NCBI RefSeq assembly: GCF_016031635.1
Contig: NZ_JACEGD010000012.1
Span: 62,001 to 126,000 of the forward strand
Reading direction: 5' to 3'
Source: Bradyrhizobium diversitatis
GTDB lineage: Bacteria > Pseudomonadota > Alphaproteobacteria > Rhizobiales > Xanthobacteraceae
Length of the DNA: 64,000 bases
Below are positions 17,359 through 27,810 of this stretch, one piece after another (position 1 is the stretch's first letter; every line of letters starts with the position of its first letter). Both the position numbers and the translations under genes were made by a program. Below the pieces are notes generated by a model. That model saw only the letters and a program-made list of their open reading frames with translations, ran no database searches and was not told the DNA's origin.

Positions 17359-17371
17359 CCGGGCGCTGCTG

Positions 17372-18415
17372 ATGGATATCAAGACTGCCAAGGCGGCAAT
17401 CCTCGTCGAATCCGGCAAGCCGCTGGTCGTCGACGAGTTCACCCTCCCTGATACGCTCGAGCACGGCCAGGTGCTTGCGCATGTGCACACCTCGAGCATC
17501 TGCGGCGCGCAGATCAACGAGATCGACGCCGTCAAAGGCGCCGACAAGTTCCTGCCGCATCTGTTGGGGCATGAGGCGCTGGCGACCATCGTCGAAACCG
17601 GCCCCGGCGTCGTCTCCTGCAAGCAGGGCGACACCGTCGTTATGCACTGGCGGCCGGGCAAGGGCATCCAGTCCAACACACCGGTCTATTCCTGGCGCGG
17701 CAAGCGCCTCAATGCCGGCTGGGTCACCACCTTCAACGAATATGCCGTGGTGTCGGAGAATCGCGTCACGCCCGTTCCAGCCTCGATCGATCGCACCAGC
17801 GCGCCGCTGCTCGGCTGCGCGGTGACAACCGCGCTCGGCGTCGTCAACAACGATGCGCAGATCGCCATCGGCGAAGCCGTCGTGGTGTTCGGCGTCGGCG
17901 GCGTCGGATTGAACATCGTGCAATTCGCCGCGATGGTCGGTGCCTGGCCCGTGATCGCGATCGACCGCCTCGACAACAAGCTGGCGATGGCGAAGGATTT
18001 CGGCGCCACCCACACCATCAACTCCGAGGCGGTGAAGGATGTGGCCGCCGCGGTTCGCTCCATCACGGGGGCCGACGGACCCGACAAGGTCGTCGAGACC
18101 ACCGGCGTCAAGACCTTGATCGAGCTCGCCTACGAGATCACGGCGAAGAAAGGCCGCTGCATCCTTGTCGGTGTTCCCCGCGAGAAGGCTGAAATCTACA
18201 CGCTGCCCCTGCACTTCGAGAAGGTGCTGAAGGGCTCGGAAGGCGGGCAATGCCAGCCCGCGCGCGATATCCCGCGCCTGGTTCGCCTGAGCGATGCCGG
18301 CAAGGTGAGCTACCGCGGCATCGTGACCCACGAGTTCGCGCTGGATGACATCAACGACGCGCTGGACCTGATGCGCAGCGGCACATCGGGACGGATCCTG
18401 CTCAACATCAGCTGA
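17372..18415 (+). CDS. Zinc-type alcohol dehydrogenase family protein (lacks structural-zinc cysteines)
   Basis: A 347-residue medium-chain dehydrogenase. The catalytic-zinc Cys is in SSICGAQINEID and the His in LLGHEAL; the nucleotide-binding glycines are in VVVFGVGGVGLNIV. The four-Cys structural zinc lobe is replaced by HWRPGKGIQSNTP, so it is not a classical ADH. The SICGAQ form occurs in dehydrogenases of polysaccharide and aminosugar clusters. It is translated 13 bases after the methyltransferase and probably acts on the same metabolite. The last eight bases overlap the convergent MFS gene. Confidence 0.85.
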   Translation: MDIKTAKAAILVESGKPLVVDEFTLPDTLEHGQVLAHVHTSSICGAQINEIDAVKGADKFLPHLLGHEALATIVETGPGVVSCKQGDTVVMHWRPGKGIQSNTPVYSWRGKRLNAGWVTTFNEYAVVSENRVTPVPASIDRTSAPLLGCAVTTALGVVNNDAQIAIGEAVVVFGVGGVGLNIVQFAAMVGAWPVIAIDRLDNKLAMAKDFGATHTINSEAVKDVAAAVRSITGADGPDKVVETTGVKTLIELAYEITAKKGRCILVGVPREKAEIYTLPLHFEKVLKGSEGGQCQPARDIPRLVRLSDAGKVSYRGIVTHEFALDDINDALDLMRSGTSGRILLNIS

Positions 18416-19649
18416 GCGCTGCGCTCGCCGCGCACGCGCCGGCAGCATGCCGGCGCTGGCGCTCCAGCAGCCAGGCTGCGATCGCCATGTTCACGATATT
18501 CCAGGCGATGCCGTTGACCAGCGCGGAAGCGTAGGAGCCGGTCCAGTCGTAGATCGCGCCGGCCATCCAGCCTCCCAGCGCCATGCCGGCGAGAGTGACC
18601 GAGATGGCGAGGCTGACGCGAAAGCCGGCCTCTCGCGCCGGGAACAGCTCACGGATGATCACGGCATAGCTCGGCACGATGCCGCCCTGCGCCAGGCCGA
18701 AAACAGCGGAAATCACGTAAAGCGAGACCAGGCCGTCGAACGGCAGATAGAGCGCGAGTGCCACGGCCTGCATCGCCGAGCCCAGCAGCAAGGTCGGCAG
18801 GCCGCCGATGAGGTTCAACACCCAGCCGAAGATCAGCCGGCTCGCGACGCCAAAGCCGAGCATGACCGCCAGCATCTCGGCGCCGCGCGCAGCGCCGTAG
18901 CCGAGGTCGCCGCAATAGGCGACCAGGTGCACCTGCGGCATCGACATGGCGACGCAGCAGCACATCCCGGCAAGGGCGAGCAGGCCCTGCGTGGCCCCCG
19001 GAGACAGGCCTATGGCCTGCATCGTGTTGCCCTTGCTCGCCGTTGCCGGCGTCGCCTTGTGGAAGACCGGCCGTCGCAGCAGAACCAGGGAGAGCGGCAG
19101 CATCGTTGCGAGGCAGAACAGGCCGATGCCGATATGGGTCTGCCGCCAGCCGTGTGCGGCGATGGCATGCTGGACGACGGGCGGCCAAACCACTCCGGCC
19201 AGGGAACTGCCGGCCGTCGCAAGGGAAACGGCGAGGCCGCGATGCCTGTCGAACCACAGCGAGGCGTCGGCCACCAGGGGCGCGAAGCTCGCCGCGCCGC
19301 CGAGGCCGATCGTGAGGCCGCAGATCAGCGCGAAGACCGACAGGTTGGGCGCGAAGGCCGTGAGCACGTAGCCCAGGCTCATCAGGATCGTGCCGCCGGC
19401 CAGGGGCGGCAGGATGCCGAAGCGATCCGCCAGGCGGCCGACGACGATGCCGCCGGTCATGAAGCCGATGATGGCGAGCGTGTAGGGCAAGGTCGCCTCG
19501 GCGCGAGGCGCATCGAAATCGGCCTGCACCGCCGGCAAGGCGACGACCAGGGACCACATCCCGACGCAGCCCAATGTACTGAGGATGATGGAGGCGGCGA
19601 GACGAATCCAGGAATAGGAGTTTTCGATCGACGGCATGTCAGGCGGCAC
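18408..19649 (-). CDS. MFS transporter (about 12 transmembrane segments)
   Basis: A 413-residue major facilitator. Hydrophobic segments run throughout, and the loop 2-3 signature GRLADRFGI is present, with FGWVLNLIGG as the half-repeat counterpart. The overall pattern is that of monocarboxylate/oxalate-type MFS proteins. GTG 19649 has AGGAA upstream; ATG 19637 is possible. It runs divergently from the truncated LysR gene at 19793, so that regulator, when intact, probably controlled it. The substrate is unknown. Confidence 0.85.
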   Translation of the reverse strand: MPPDMPSIENSYSWIRLAASIILSTLGCVGMWSLVVALPAVQADFDAPRAEATLPYTLAIIGFMTGGIVVGRLADRFGILPPLAGGTILMSLGYVLTAFAPNLSVFALICGLTIGLGGAASFAPLVADASLWFDRHRGLAVSLATAGSSLAGVVWPPVVQHAIAAHGWRQTHIGIGLFCLATMLPLSLVLLRRPVFHKATPATASKGNTMQAIGLSPGATQGLLALAGMCCCVAMSMPQVHLVAYCGDLGYGAARGAEMLAVMLGFGVASRLIFGWVLNLIGGLPTLLLGSAMQAVALALYLPFDGLVSLYVISAVFGLAQGGIVPSYAVIIRELFPAREAGFRVSLAISVTLAGMALGGWMAGAIYDWTGSYASALVNGIAWNIVNMAIAAWLLERQRRHAAGACAASAALS

Positions 19650-19792
19650 TGGGGCAGGTTTCCTCGGGCTGCTTGGAGGTTGGCCCCGGGGTATCGCCCG
19701 CCGTCAGCGGCGACAAAGCAGGATTTCTCTTTTGTCGAGCGAACGAAACTCATGCATCTTCCCGAACCTTCCTGCATCGTCCGGAGCCGGCC

Positions 19793-20425
19793 ATGACGTA
19801 TCTGCTGCCGCCACTCAATGCCCTGCGCGCCTTCGAGGCCGCGGCCCGCCATCTCAGCTTCAAGCAGGCCGCTCACGAGCTGCACGTCACGGCGGGCGCC
19901 GTCAGCCAGCAAGTCCGCCTGCTGGAGGAGCGGCTGGGCGTGCAGCTGTTCGAGCGACGGACACGGCAGATCATCCTGACGTCCGGCGGCGAAACCTATC
20001 TGGCGCAGGTGCGCCAGGCGTTTCGCTGCCTCGCCGAGGCCACTGCCGAGCTCAAGCCTGCGGGCGTCACGAGCCTGCTGCATATCGGGCTCCACGCGAG
20101 CTTTGCCGTCGATGGGTTGCGGGCGCGCCTTTCGCGGTTCCGCCGAGCCCAGCCCCAACTCGCCGTTCGCATCAGCCAGCCGGCTGGGCTGCACGAACTG
20201 CTCGAAGGCAAGGTCGACGTCGTGATCGCCGACCGGGTGCAGCGCCATCCAGGCTACAGGTGCGAGCCTCTGGACCGCGGCTTCCTGATCGGCCCGCTCG
20301 GCACCGCCGATTGTCCGGAGATCGAGACGTTGCGGTCCTGCCTGCTTGGCCATGTCGAGCTCGGGCCTCCGGCCAAAACCAAGGCGCCGTCGCCGCCCAA
20401 GGACGCGAACATCGAGGTGCAATAG
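19793..20425 (+). CDS. Truncated GcvA-like LysR regulator ending in a TctC tail (deletion fusion)
   Basis: The first ~190 residues are a GcvA-type LysR protein: LPPLNALRAFEAAARHLSF, then the helix-turn-helix TAGAVSQQVRLLEERLGV and the start of the effector domain. LysR proteins run to about 300 residues; here the frame stops at 210. The last nine residues, KDANIEVQ with its flanking base pattern and TAG stop, are the same as the end of the TctC gene at 13238, at DNA level differing in one base over about 29. The simplest history is a deletion joining the LysR gene to the 3' end of a former tctC gene. DNA binding may survive; effector sensing should be lost. Confidence 0.82.
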   Translation: MTYLLPPLNALRAFEAAARHLSFKQAAHELHVTAGAVSQQVRLLEERLGVQLFERRTRQIILTSGGETYLAQVRQAFRCLAEATAELKPAGVTSLLHIGLHASFAVDGLRARLSRFRRAQPQLAVRISQPAGLHELLEGKVDVVIADRVQRHPGYRCEPLDRGFLIGPLGTADCPEIETLRSCLLGHVELGPPAKTKAPSPPKDANIEVQ

Positions 20426-20429
20426 GTCA

Positions 20430-21299
20430 CTAATCGATCTCCGCCTTGGTCTTCAGTCCGGGCAACACGGTGCGGACGTGCTCGGCCAGCGTCGTCGCCA
20501 GCAGCGAGGGCCTCGCCTCCGAGAATTCGAGCGCGATGCCGATGGTCGGAAGCAGGGGCAGTCCGGCCGAGACGACGTGAAGATCGAACGGAACGGCGGT
20601 TCGTGTCAGGACGCTGATCGCATGACCGGACCGCGCGATCGCGATCAGGCCGGCGAGGCTGTTGCTCGCGTAGGCGACCCTGTAGCGCCGATTGACCGCC
20701 TCCATCGCGGCGCAGGCGGCGCGATAGTCCAGGCTCATCGGCGCCGCCAGCGCCAGCGGCAGCACATCCTGCGTCAGTATTTTCGGTTCGGCCTCGTTCG
20801 CGACCCAGACGAAGCGCTCCTCGCGGATCACCTCGCGCGCTCCGGCATCGGACAGCGAGACCAGCGCCATGTCGATCTGGCGCCGTACCAGCATCGGGCG
20901 CAGCTCGGAGGTCGGTGCGCAGACCATGCGCAGCTCGACATTGGGATGCAGCGCGCAGAACCCCTTCAGCAGCGCCGGCAGGAAAGCGATCGAATAGTCC
21001 TCGGGGCAGCCGAGGCTCAGGGTCCCCTTGAGACTCTCGCCGCTCATGTCGGCGAGAATCTCGTCGTGCTGCGCCAGCAGCGTCTCGGCGTGGGCGAGCA
21101 GTTTCTCGCCGGCCGCGGTCAGCCTCATGCCCGATCCGCTGCGGTGAAACAGTGGCTGCGTGATCGTCTGTTCCAGCCGTTGCATCTGCATGCTGAGCGC
21201 GGACTGTGTCCGGCCAATCTGCAAGGCCGCCAGGCTGATCGAGCCGGTGCGGGCCACGACGACGAAATTCCTCAGAAGGGTGAGATCCAGCATCGACAT
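20430..21299 (-). CDS. dgdR: LysR regulator, probable DgdR
   Basis: A 289-residue LysR protein with N-terminal helix-turn-helix (ISLAALQIGRTQSALSMQMQ) and a complete effector domain. It is transcribed away from the 2,2-dialkylglycine decarboxylase gene, the position of dgdR in Burkholderia, where it represses or activates dgdA in response to substrate. The dyad at 21308-21333 lies just upstream of its start and is a good operator candidate. ATG 21299 is taken; ATG 21293 is equally possible. The stop is four bases from the truncated LysR gene. The symbol rests on context, not on detailed sequence recall. Confidence 0.75.
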   Translation of the reverse strand: MSMLDLTLLRNFVVVARTGSISLAALQIGRTQSALSMQMQRLEQTITQPLFHRSGSGMRLTAAGEKLLAHAETLLAQHDEILADMSGESLKGTLSLGCPEDYSIAFLPALLKGFCALHPNVELRMVCAPTSELRPMLVRRQIDMALVSLSDAGAREVIREERFVWVANEAEPKILTQDVLPLALAAPMSLDYRAACAAMEAVNRRYRVAYASNSLAGLIAIARSGHAISVLTRTAVPFDLHVVSAGLPLLPTIGIALEFSEARPSLLATTLAEHVRTVLPGLKTKAEID

Positions 21300-21307
21300 C
21301 AGGAAGA

Positions 21308-21333
21308 TTGATATCCAGTTTGAATTATATCAA
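21308..21333. promoter_or_regulatory. Candidate DgdR operator dyad
   Basis: Inverted repeat TTGATAT-N12-ATATCAA in the short divergent region between dgdR (start 21299) and dgdA (start 21392). It has the T-N11-A character of LysR sites and lies in an unusually A/T-rich patch. A TTGACT hexamer at 21353 is a possible -35 for dgdA. Confidence 0.55.
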
Positions 21334-21337
21334 TTAG

Positions 21338-22702
<1,365 letters not shown>

Positions 22703-22722
22703 CCGGCGGAAGGCCTGACCGG

Positions 22723-24333
22723 ATGCAACTCGCCAGGACATATGGGCGTCCGACGCTGTTCTCGCGGCACGGCATGGTCGCCGCCGCGCATCCGCTCGCG
22801 GCACAGGCCGGTGCACGAATCCTGATGCAGGGCGGCAATGCGTTCGATGCGGCCGTCGCCACGGCGGCCGCCCTCAACGTGGTCGAGCCGTTCATGTCGG
22901 GGCTCGCCGGGTTTGGACTGGCCACGGTCTGGGTGGCGAGCGAGCAGCGCATTCGCGTGCTCGACTTCGCTCCGCCGATGCCCGCAAGCTTCCCGGTCGG
23001 CAGATACACCAGCAGATTCGAGCTCGAGCGCGGCCCGCGGGCGGCCTCGACGCCCGGCAATCTCGCGGGCTGGTGCGAGCTGCTCTCGCGCTATGGAAGC
23101 AAATCGCTTCCAGACGTCTTTGCGCCGGCGATCACGCTGGCGCGCGACGGCTTTGCGCTTTCGGACTTCGGTGTTGACGAGATCAACGAGCAGGTGCCGC
23201 TGCTCGAACCCTGGCCGGAGCTGCACGCCGCACTGGTCAGGAACTATCTCCCGGATGGAATGCCGGTGAAGCTCGGCAGCATCGTCGCGCAGTCTGATCT
23301 CGCGCAGACTCTTGCCGAGATCTCCGAATCGGGACCCGAATATCTGTATGGCGGCAAGCTCGGCCGGCGGATCGTGGACTATCTCGCCACGCTCGGCGGC
23401 AGCCTGACGCTGGACGATGTCATCGCCGTCAAGCCGCATTGGTTCGATCCCCTGACCGTGTCCTATCGGGGGCTCGAGCTTCACGTCCCGGCGCAGCAAT
23501 GCGGCGGCTTCCAGTTCGCCCTGACCCTCAAGATCCTTGAAGCCTTTGACCTCGGGCGTCTGCCGAAGGACGGCGCCGATCATCTCGATACGGTCTATCG
23601 CGCGATCCGTCTCGCGGCCGGCGAGCGCATCGCCCGTGGCAATCCGGGACCGGATCAAGCCGCTGGAGGAATGTCCGACGCGACGATCGCGCGGCTTCGC
23701 CAGCGTGTGAGCGACGGCCGGCCGATCACGGGCCCGACAGAGCAATGGATGCCGCAGGATCGTGCCGATCCCGGCCACACCACCTCGTTCTCGATCGCCG
23801 ACGCCGAAGGCAATCTGGTCTGCATGACGCAAAGTCTCGGCAGCCCGTTCGGCAGCGGCGTCGTGGTGCCGGGGACCGGCGTTTGCCTCAACAATCATCT
23901 GCATTGGGCCGACGTGCAGCCGGGAAGCCCGAACCTCGCCAAGCCAGGCGACGCATTGCCGGTGACGATGGCACCGTCGATCGCGACGCGCGGCAGCCGT
24001 CCGGTGCTCGCGCTGGGGACGCCCGGCAGCTACGGCATCCCGCAAACCCAGGCCCAGGCTTATGTGCAGCACATCGAGTTTGGCCTTCCGCTGCAGCAGG
24101 CGATCGAGGCGCCGCGTTCACGGCTGTGGGACGGCCGCTTCATTCAGGCAGAGAACCGCATCGCGCCGCAGACCATCGCCGAACTGAAGCGCCGCGGCCA
24201 CGAGATCGAGATTTTGGACACCGGATGGACCATGCTCTGCGGAGGCATGCAGGCCGTCGCGCTCGATCCGGTAACCGGCGTGATGACGGGTGGCGCCGAT
24301 CCGAGGCGGGACGGGTATGTCATCGGCTTGTGA
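22723..24333 (+). CDS. Gamma-glutamyltransferase family protein
   Basis: A 536-residue Ntn-hydrolase of the GGT family. The nucleophile Thr is residue 353 in GHTTSFSIAD, where autocleavage would give the small subunit. Other landmarks are AAHPLAAQAG, GGNAFDAAVATAAALNVVEP, ASTPGNLAGW and GTPGSYGIPQTQ. No signal peptide is visible, so it is probably cytoplasmic, unlike periplasmic GGT. It starts 20 bases after dgdA on the same strand, so one transcript is likely. A role in hydrolysing gamma-glutamyl-linked or peptide substrates that release the amino acid for DgdA is plausible but is inference; cephalosporin-acylase-like members exist too. Confidence 0.88.
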   Translation: MQLARTYGRPTLFSRHGMVAAAHPLAAQAGARILMQGGNAFDAAVATAAALNVVEPFMSGLAGFGLATVWVASEQRIRVLDFAPPMPASFPVGRYTSRFELERGPRAASTPGNLAGWCELLSRYGSKSLPDVFAPAITLARDGFALSDFGVDEINEQVPLLEPWPELHAALVRNYLPDGMPVKLGSIVAQSDLAQTLAEISESGPEYLYGGKLGRRIVDYLATLGGSLTLDDVIAVKPHWFDPLTVSYRGLELHVPAQQCGGFQFALTLKILEAFDLGRLPKDGADHLDTVYRAIRLAAGERIARGNPGPDQAAGGMSDATIARLRQRVSDGRPITGPTEQWMPQDRADPGHTTSFSIADAEGNLVCMTQSLGSPFGSGVVVPGTGVCLNNHLHWADVQPGSPNLAKPGDALPVTMAPSIATRGSRPVLALGTPGSYGIPQTQAQAYVQHIEFGLPLQQAIEAPRSRLWDGRFIQAENRIAPQTIAELKRRGHEIEILDTGWTMLCGGMQAVALDPVTGVMTGGADPRRDGYVIGL

Positions 24334-24395
24334 GCGGTCGCACATCGAGGCGAGCGCAGGCAGGCGCCGCTAATGCGCGCCGCGCCTGAATGCAA

Positions 24396-25334
24396 CTAAG
24401 CGGACGGGTGCAAGAGCCGGTTGATGAGCTGAACCAGGGTGCTTTCCAGCTCTTCAGGAGAGCTGATCGTGAGGCCATCCTTGTAATACTGCTCGACCGG
24501 ATGGCCGATACCAATTGCGGCAAGCCTGATATCGCCGGCCTGCTCGATCTCGCCGATGACGCGGCGCAGATGGCGGTCCAGATACCTGTCGCCATTCTCG
24601 TGCAACGTGGAATCGTCGACCGGCGCGCCGTCGGACAGCACGATAAGGCATTTCTGTCTTTCGTCGCGCTGGCGCAAGCGCGACGCAGCCCATTCGATCG
24701 CCTCGCCATCGATGTTCTCCTTGAGGAGATCCCGCCGCAGCATCTCGGCACAATGTCGCGCGCTCAGCTTCTCTGCGGGGCTGCAATAGACGACATGCAG
24801 CAGATCGTTCAAGCGACCGGGATAAGAGGGCTTGCGGTCGTTCAGCCATTTCTCCCGGCTCTGTCCGCCCTTCCAGCGTGCCGTCGTGAAGCCGAGCACT
24901 TCGTGGGTGACGCCGAGGCCATCGAGCAAATCCGAGGCGACCAGTGCAGCCCTTGCTGCGAACAGGATCGGCTGTCCGCGCATGGATCCAGAATGGTCGA
25001 TGAGCAGTGTCACGATCGTATCCGAAGGGGAACTGTCCTGTTGCTGGGTGGCGGCAAGATCCGCGCGCCGTCCCGCAAGCTCCGCTTCGAGGTCGTACAG
25101 CGGTCCGGGGTCGATTTGCGGAAATCGCTCCGCCCAGCGACGATCGGGCAACGCGGCCAGGACGGCATCCAGATCGCCGGCCTTGATCTCGAGGTCATAG
25201 TCCCTTGTATAGGCCCGATAGGGCCGGGCGGGATCGAATGGGACCGGCGTCTGCCGGAACTTTCGCAGCGATGGCAGAAAGCTCAACGCCATCATTGCAA
25301 CGAGTGCCGTCAGGAAAGCGTCACGCCAAAGCAA
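24396..25334 (-). CDS. Orphan CobT-like VWA protein with N-terminal membrane anchor
   Basis: A 312-residue protein. A hydrophobic N-terminus (FLTALVAMMALSFLPSL) precedes a region like the C-terminal half of cobaltochelatase CobT: YRAYTRDYDLEI, then a von Willebrand A domain with MIDAS motif DHSGS, WKGGQSREKWLN, CLIVLSDGAPVDDST and IGIGHPV. Full CobT is about twice as long; its N-terminal part is absent and no cobN or cobS is near. The VWA core looks intact, so a chelatase helper or another AAA-linked role is possible. The gene is convergent with the GGT gene, separated by 62 bases. Confidence 0.75.
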   Translation of the reverse strand: MLWRDAFLTALVAMMALSFLPSLRKFRQTPVPFDPARPYRAYTRDYDLEIKAGDLDAVLAALPDRRWAERFPQIDPGPLYDLEAELAGRRADLAATQQQDSSPSDTIVTLLIDHSGSMRGQPILFAARAALVASDLLDGLGVTHEVLGFTTARWKGGQSREKWLNDRKPSYPGRLNDLLHVVYCSPAEKLSARHCAEMLRRDLLKENIDGEAIEWAASRLRQRDERQKCLIVLSDGAPVDDSTLHENGDRYLDRHLRRVIGEIEQAGDIRLAAIGIGHPVEQYYKDGLTISSPEELESTLVQLINRLLHPSA

Positions 25335-25501
25335 GCCGGCCTCCAGTGATCTCGATGGTCAAATACAGCGCTTGGCTGGCCGCGTCTCGTTAACGAATCG
25401 TTCACCGCCCAAGGCCAGCCCAGCCGTAACCGCCGGTTAACCATGGATATTTACGGTGCGGCAAGCCTCCAGGCCTGTCAGTTGATTTCGAGTCCAACCC
25501 C

Positions 25502-27646
25502 ATGGCGTTCGGTCGAAGCGCATCTCCGCGAAGCATCGCCCCGACGGAGCAAGCGGCTTCGTGGGAAGCGCCGCGGGCTGCGAAGGCGAAGCCTGACGGC
25601 GTCTCGCCTGGCATGACCATGGGATCGCTGACCGTCTTCGGTACACTCTCCTTTCTGCGCGAGAACGGCCGGCGCATTCTGACGCTGGCCGCGGCGCTGT
25701 TCGTCCTCGGCATCGTCGTCCTGGTGGTTCTTCCGGTCCGCTACGCCGCGACGGCCCTGGTCGTGCTCGATCCCCGCGAGCTGCGCGTGACCTCGGATCA
25801 GGAGGTGCTGCCGGGCATCGGCCAGGATGCCGCGGCGCTTCAGAGCCAGATCGAGATCGCAAAATCCGACGGTTTTCTCCGTCCCCTGATCGAGCAGCTC
25901 AAGATCGCGGACGACGAGGATGTCGCCGGCGGTTACACCGACATGACGCGCCTGCTCGAAAGATTCCGCAACCGCCTCGAGATCACCCGGCGCGGGCTCA
26001 CTTACGTCATTGCGATTTCCTTCACCTCGAACCGCCCCGAGCGGGCCGCTTACTACGCCAATGCGATCGCCGAGGCATTCGTTGCCAGCCAGGGTCGCGT
26101 CCGCACCGAGGCAACCGACGAGGCCGCCGACTGGCTCAAGGACCGGTTGAAGACGCTGAACGAGCGCCTGCGCAGCTCGGAAGATGCCGTTGCCGCCTTC
26201 CGCCTCGAGCACAACATCGTCAATGCCGGCAAGGAATCCACCACGCAGCAATTGCGGGTGACCGATCTGACCCAGCAGGTCTCCGCCGCCCGCGCGCGCA
26301 CCGAAGAGGCCAAGGCGCGCTACGAGCAGGTGCAACGCGACCTCAAGGCCAATGTCGAAGGGCCGGTGAAGCAGGATCTGCTGAGCATGCTGCGCGCGCA
26401 GCGCTCGACCTTGAATGACCAGATCGCGCAGAAGAAGGCGGTGTATGGCGATCGCCATCCCGACCTCGCGATCTCCTACAGCCAGCTCGCCGACATCAAC
26501 CGGCAGATCGAGATCGAGCGGAAAAAGAACATCGACACGGCCAAGTCCGAATATGAGGCCCAGCGCGAGCAGCAGAACGCGCTGGAGAAGCAGCTCAAGG
26601 CCGTCGAGACGAAGATGCTGGTCGACGGCCAGGCTCTCGTGAAGCTGCAGGAGCTGCAGCGCGACGCCGACGCCAACAGGAACATCTACGAGCAGTTCCT
26701 GTCGAGGTTCAAGACGACCAGCGAGCAGCGTCAGCTGCAGGCATCCCAGACCAAGGTCGCCTCGATCGCCATTCCGCCGGTGCGCTCGACGCGTCCGCCG
26801 CTCGCCCTGCTGCTCGCGGCGCTGGCGATCGGCTCGCTGTTGACGTCGACCGGCGCCGTTGCGGTGATGACGAGCGTGTCCGCCGACGAGCCCGCGTCCG
26901 TTCAGGCGCCAGCATCTGTGGATGCCGAGGAGGCGCCCAATCGGCAAGTCCAGCCACCGCCCGCCGCCGTGCCCCGGGCCGAGCCGATGCCCAGCCTTCC
27001 TGTCTGGGTTCGTATCCCCGAGCTGGCGTCCGGAGCCGGGATCAGCACCGTTTGGCAAAAACCGGTTGCCACCTCGGCCGAGCTCGATGTCGGCATCCAT
27101 CTGCGGCCGCTGCTCGAACGCATCGACCGTGTGCCGGTGCGCGGCTGCAAGGTCGCGCTGGTGTTGTCGGTCGGCAAAAGCGCCGGCGGCAACACGGTTG
27201 CGCGCTCCCTCAATCGCGCCGCCGTGAATCGGGGCATGATGAGCGTGCTGATCCGGCTCCAGCCGGAATTCGCAAGTCACCAGCCGCCGGTGACCGAATG
27301 GCACGACGGTTCGACCACGGCGGGCCTTCAATCGATCGAGGAACTGCTGAGCGCCGGCCGAAAGCCCGATGCGCGGCCCGAGGACGACATTCGTTCGGAG
27401 TTCGACCTGATCATCGTCCACGCCGGCAATCTCGCCTTGCAGCCCGACGCCATCGCCCTGGCTGCGCATGCGGACCTGATCGTCCTGGTGGCGCGCGCCG
27501 GCGAGCTCGGTTCAGCCGCGATGCGCAGGGTAACCGCGGCGCTGTCAAAACATGCGGCGGTGCCGACCGGCCTCGTCGTCAATCATGTGCCCGCCGGTTC
27601 AGTGGCGCCTCAGCCCGAGGGTGGCGCATTGGGCCTTGCGGTTTGA
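25502..27646 (+). CDS. GumC/Wzz-like polysaccharide chain-length protein with degenerate BY-kinase domain
   Basis: A 714-residue membrane protein. A Wzz-type N-terminal region with TM helix LTLAAALFVLGIVVLVVL, long coiled-coil stretch (about residues 180-420, heptad-like with repeated Q/E/R), second TM (LALLLAALAIGSLL), proline-rich linker, then a P-loop-like domain (VALVLSVGKSAGGNTVARSL; FDLIIVHAGN). In active BY-kinases the P-loop ends GK(S/T); here the corresponding position is N in GGNT, and no Tyr cluster is at the C-terminus, so kinase activity is doubtful. ATG 25502 is the first codon; a start near 25613 is possible. No polysaccharide genes are adjacent, but the next gene is a diguanylate cyclase. 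Confidence 0.8.
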   Translation: MAFGRSASPRSIAPTEQAASWEAPRAAKAKPDGVSPGMTMGSLTVFGTLSFLRENGRRILTLAAALFVLGIVVLVVLPVRYAATALVVLDPRELRVTSDQEVLPGIGQDAAALQSQIEIAKSDGFLRPLIEQLKIADDEDVAGGYTDMTRLLERFRNRLEITRRGLTYVIAISFTSNRPERAAYYANAIAEAFVASQGRVRTEATDEAADWLKDRLKTLNERLRSSEDAVAAFRLEHNIVNAGKESTTQQLRVTDLTQQVSAARARTEEAKARYEQVQRDLKANVEGPVKQDLLSMLRAQRSTLNDQIAQKKAVYGDRHPDLAISYSQLADINRQIEIERKKNIDTAKSEYEAQREQQNALEKQLKAVETKMLVDGQALVKLQELQRDADANRNIYEQFLSRFKTTSEQRQLQASQTKVASIAIPPVRSTRPPLALLLAALAIGSLLTSTGAVAVMTSVSADEPASVQAPASVDAEEAPNRQVQPPPAAVPRAEPMPSLPVWVRIPELASGAGISTVWQKPVATSAELDVGIHLRPLLERIDRVPVRGCKVALVLSVGKSAGGNTVARSLNRAAVNRGMMSVLIRLQPEFASHQPPVTEWHDGSTTAGLQSIEELLSAGRKPDARPEDDIRSEFDLIIVHAGNLALQPDAIALAAHADLIVLVARAGELGSAAMRRVTAALSKHAAVPTGLVVNHVPAGSVAPQPEGGALGLAV

Positions 27647-27810
27647 CGACGACGGCGTTTGCGCCGTGGTCTGCTGGTCGCGGCGATGCTGCCGGCTGCC
27701 AGACTGTGACGTAGCTCGGCATCACCACGGCCGTTACCACTGCGTTTACCAATCATCGCAAGCAAATCGTAGCGGCGGTTTGGTATAGCGCCGGCGACAG
27801 GGTGAGAACC

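Noticed and set aside
25478..27469. Long open frame of 663 codons on the minus strand opposite the GumC-like gene
   Set aside because: GC-rich coding DNA leaves long antisense frames; the translation is Arg/Gly/His-rich without family landmarks, and the plus strand has a clear membrane protein.
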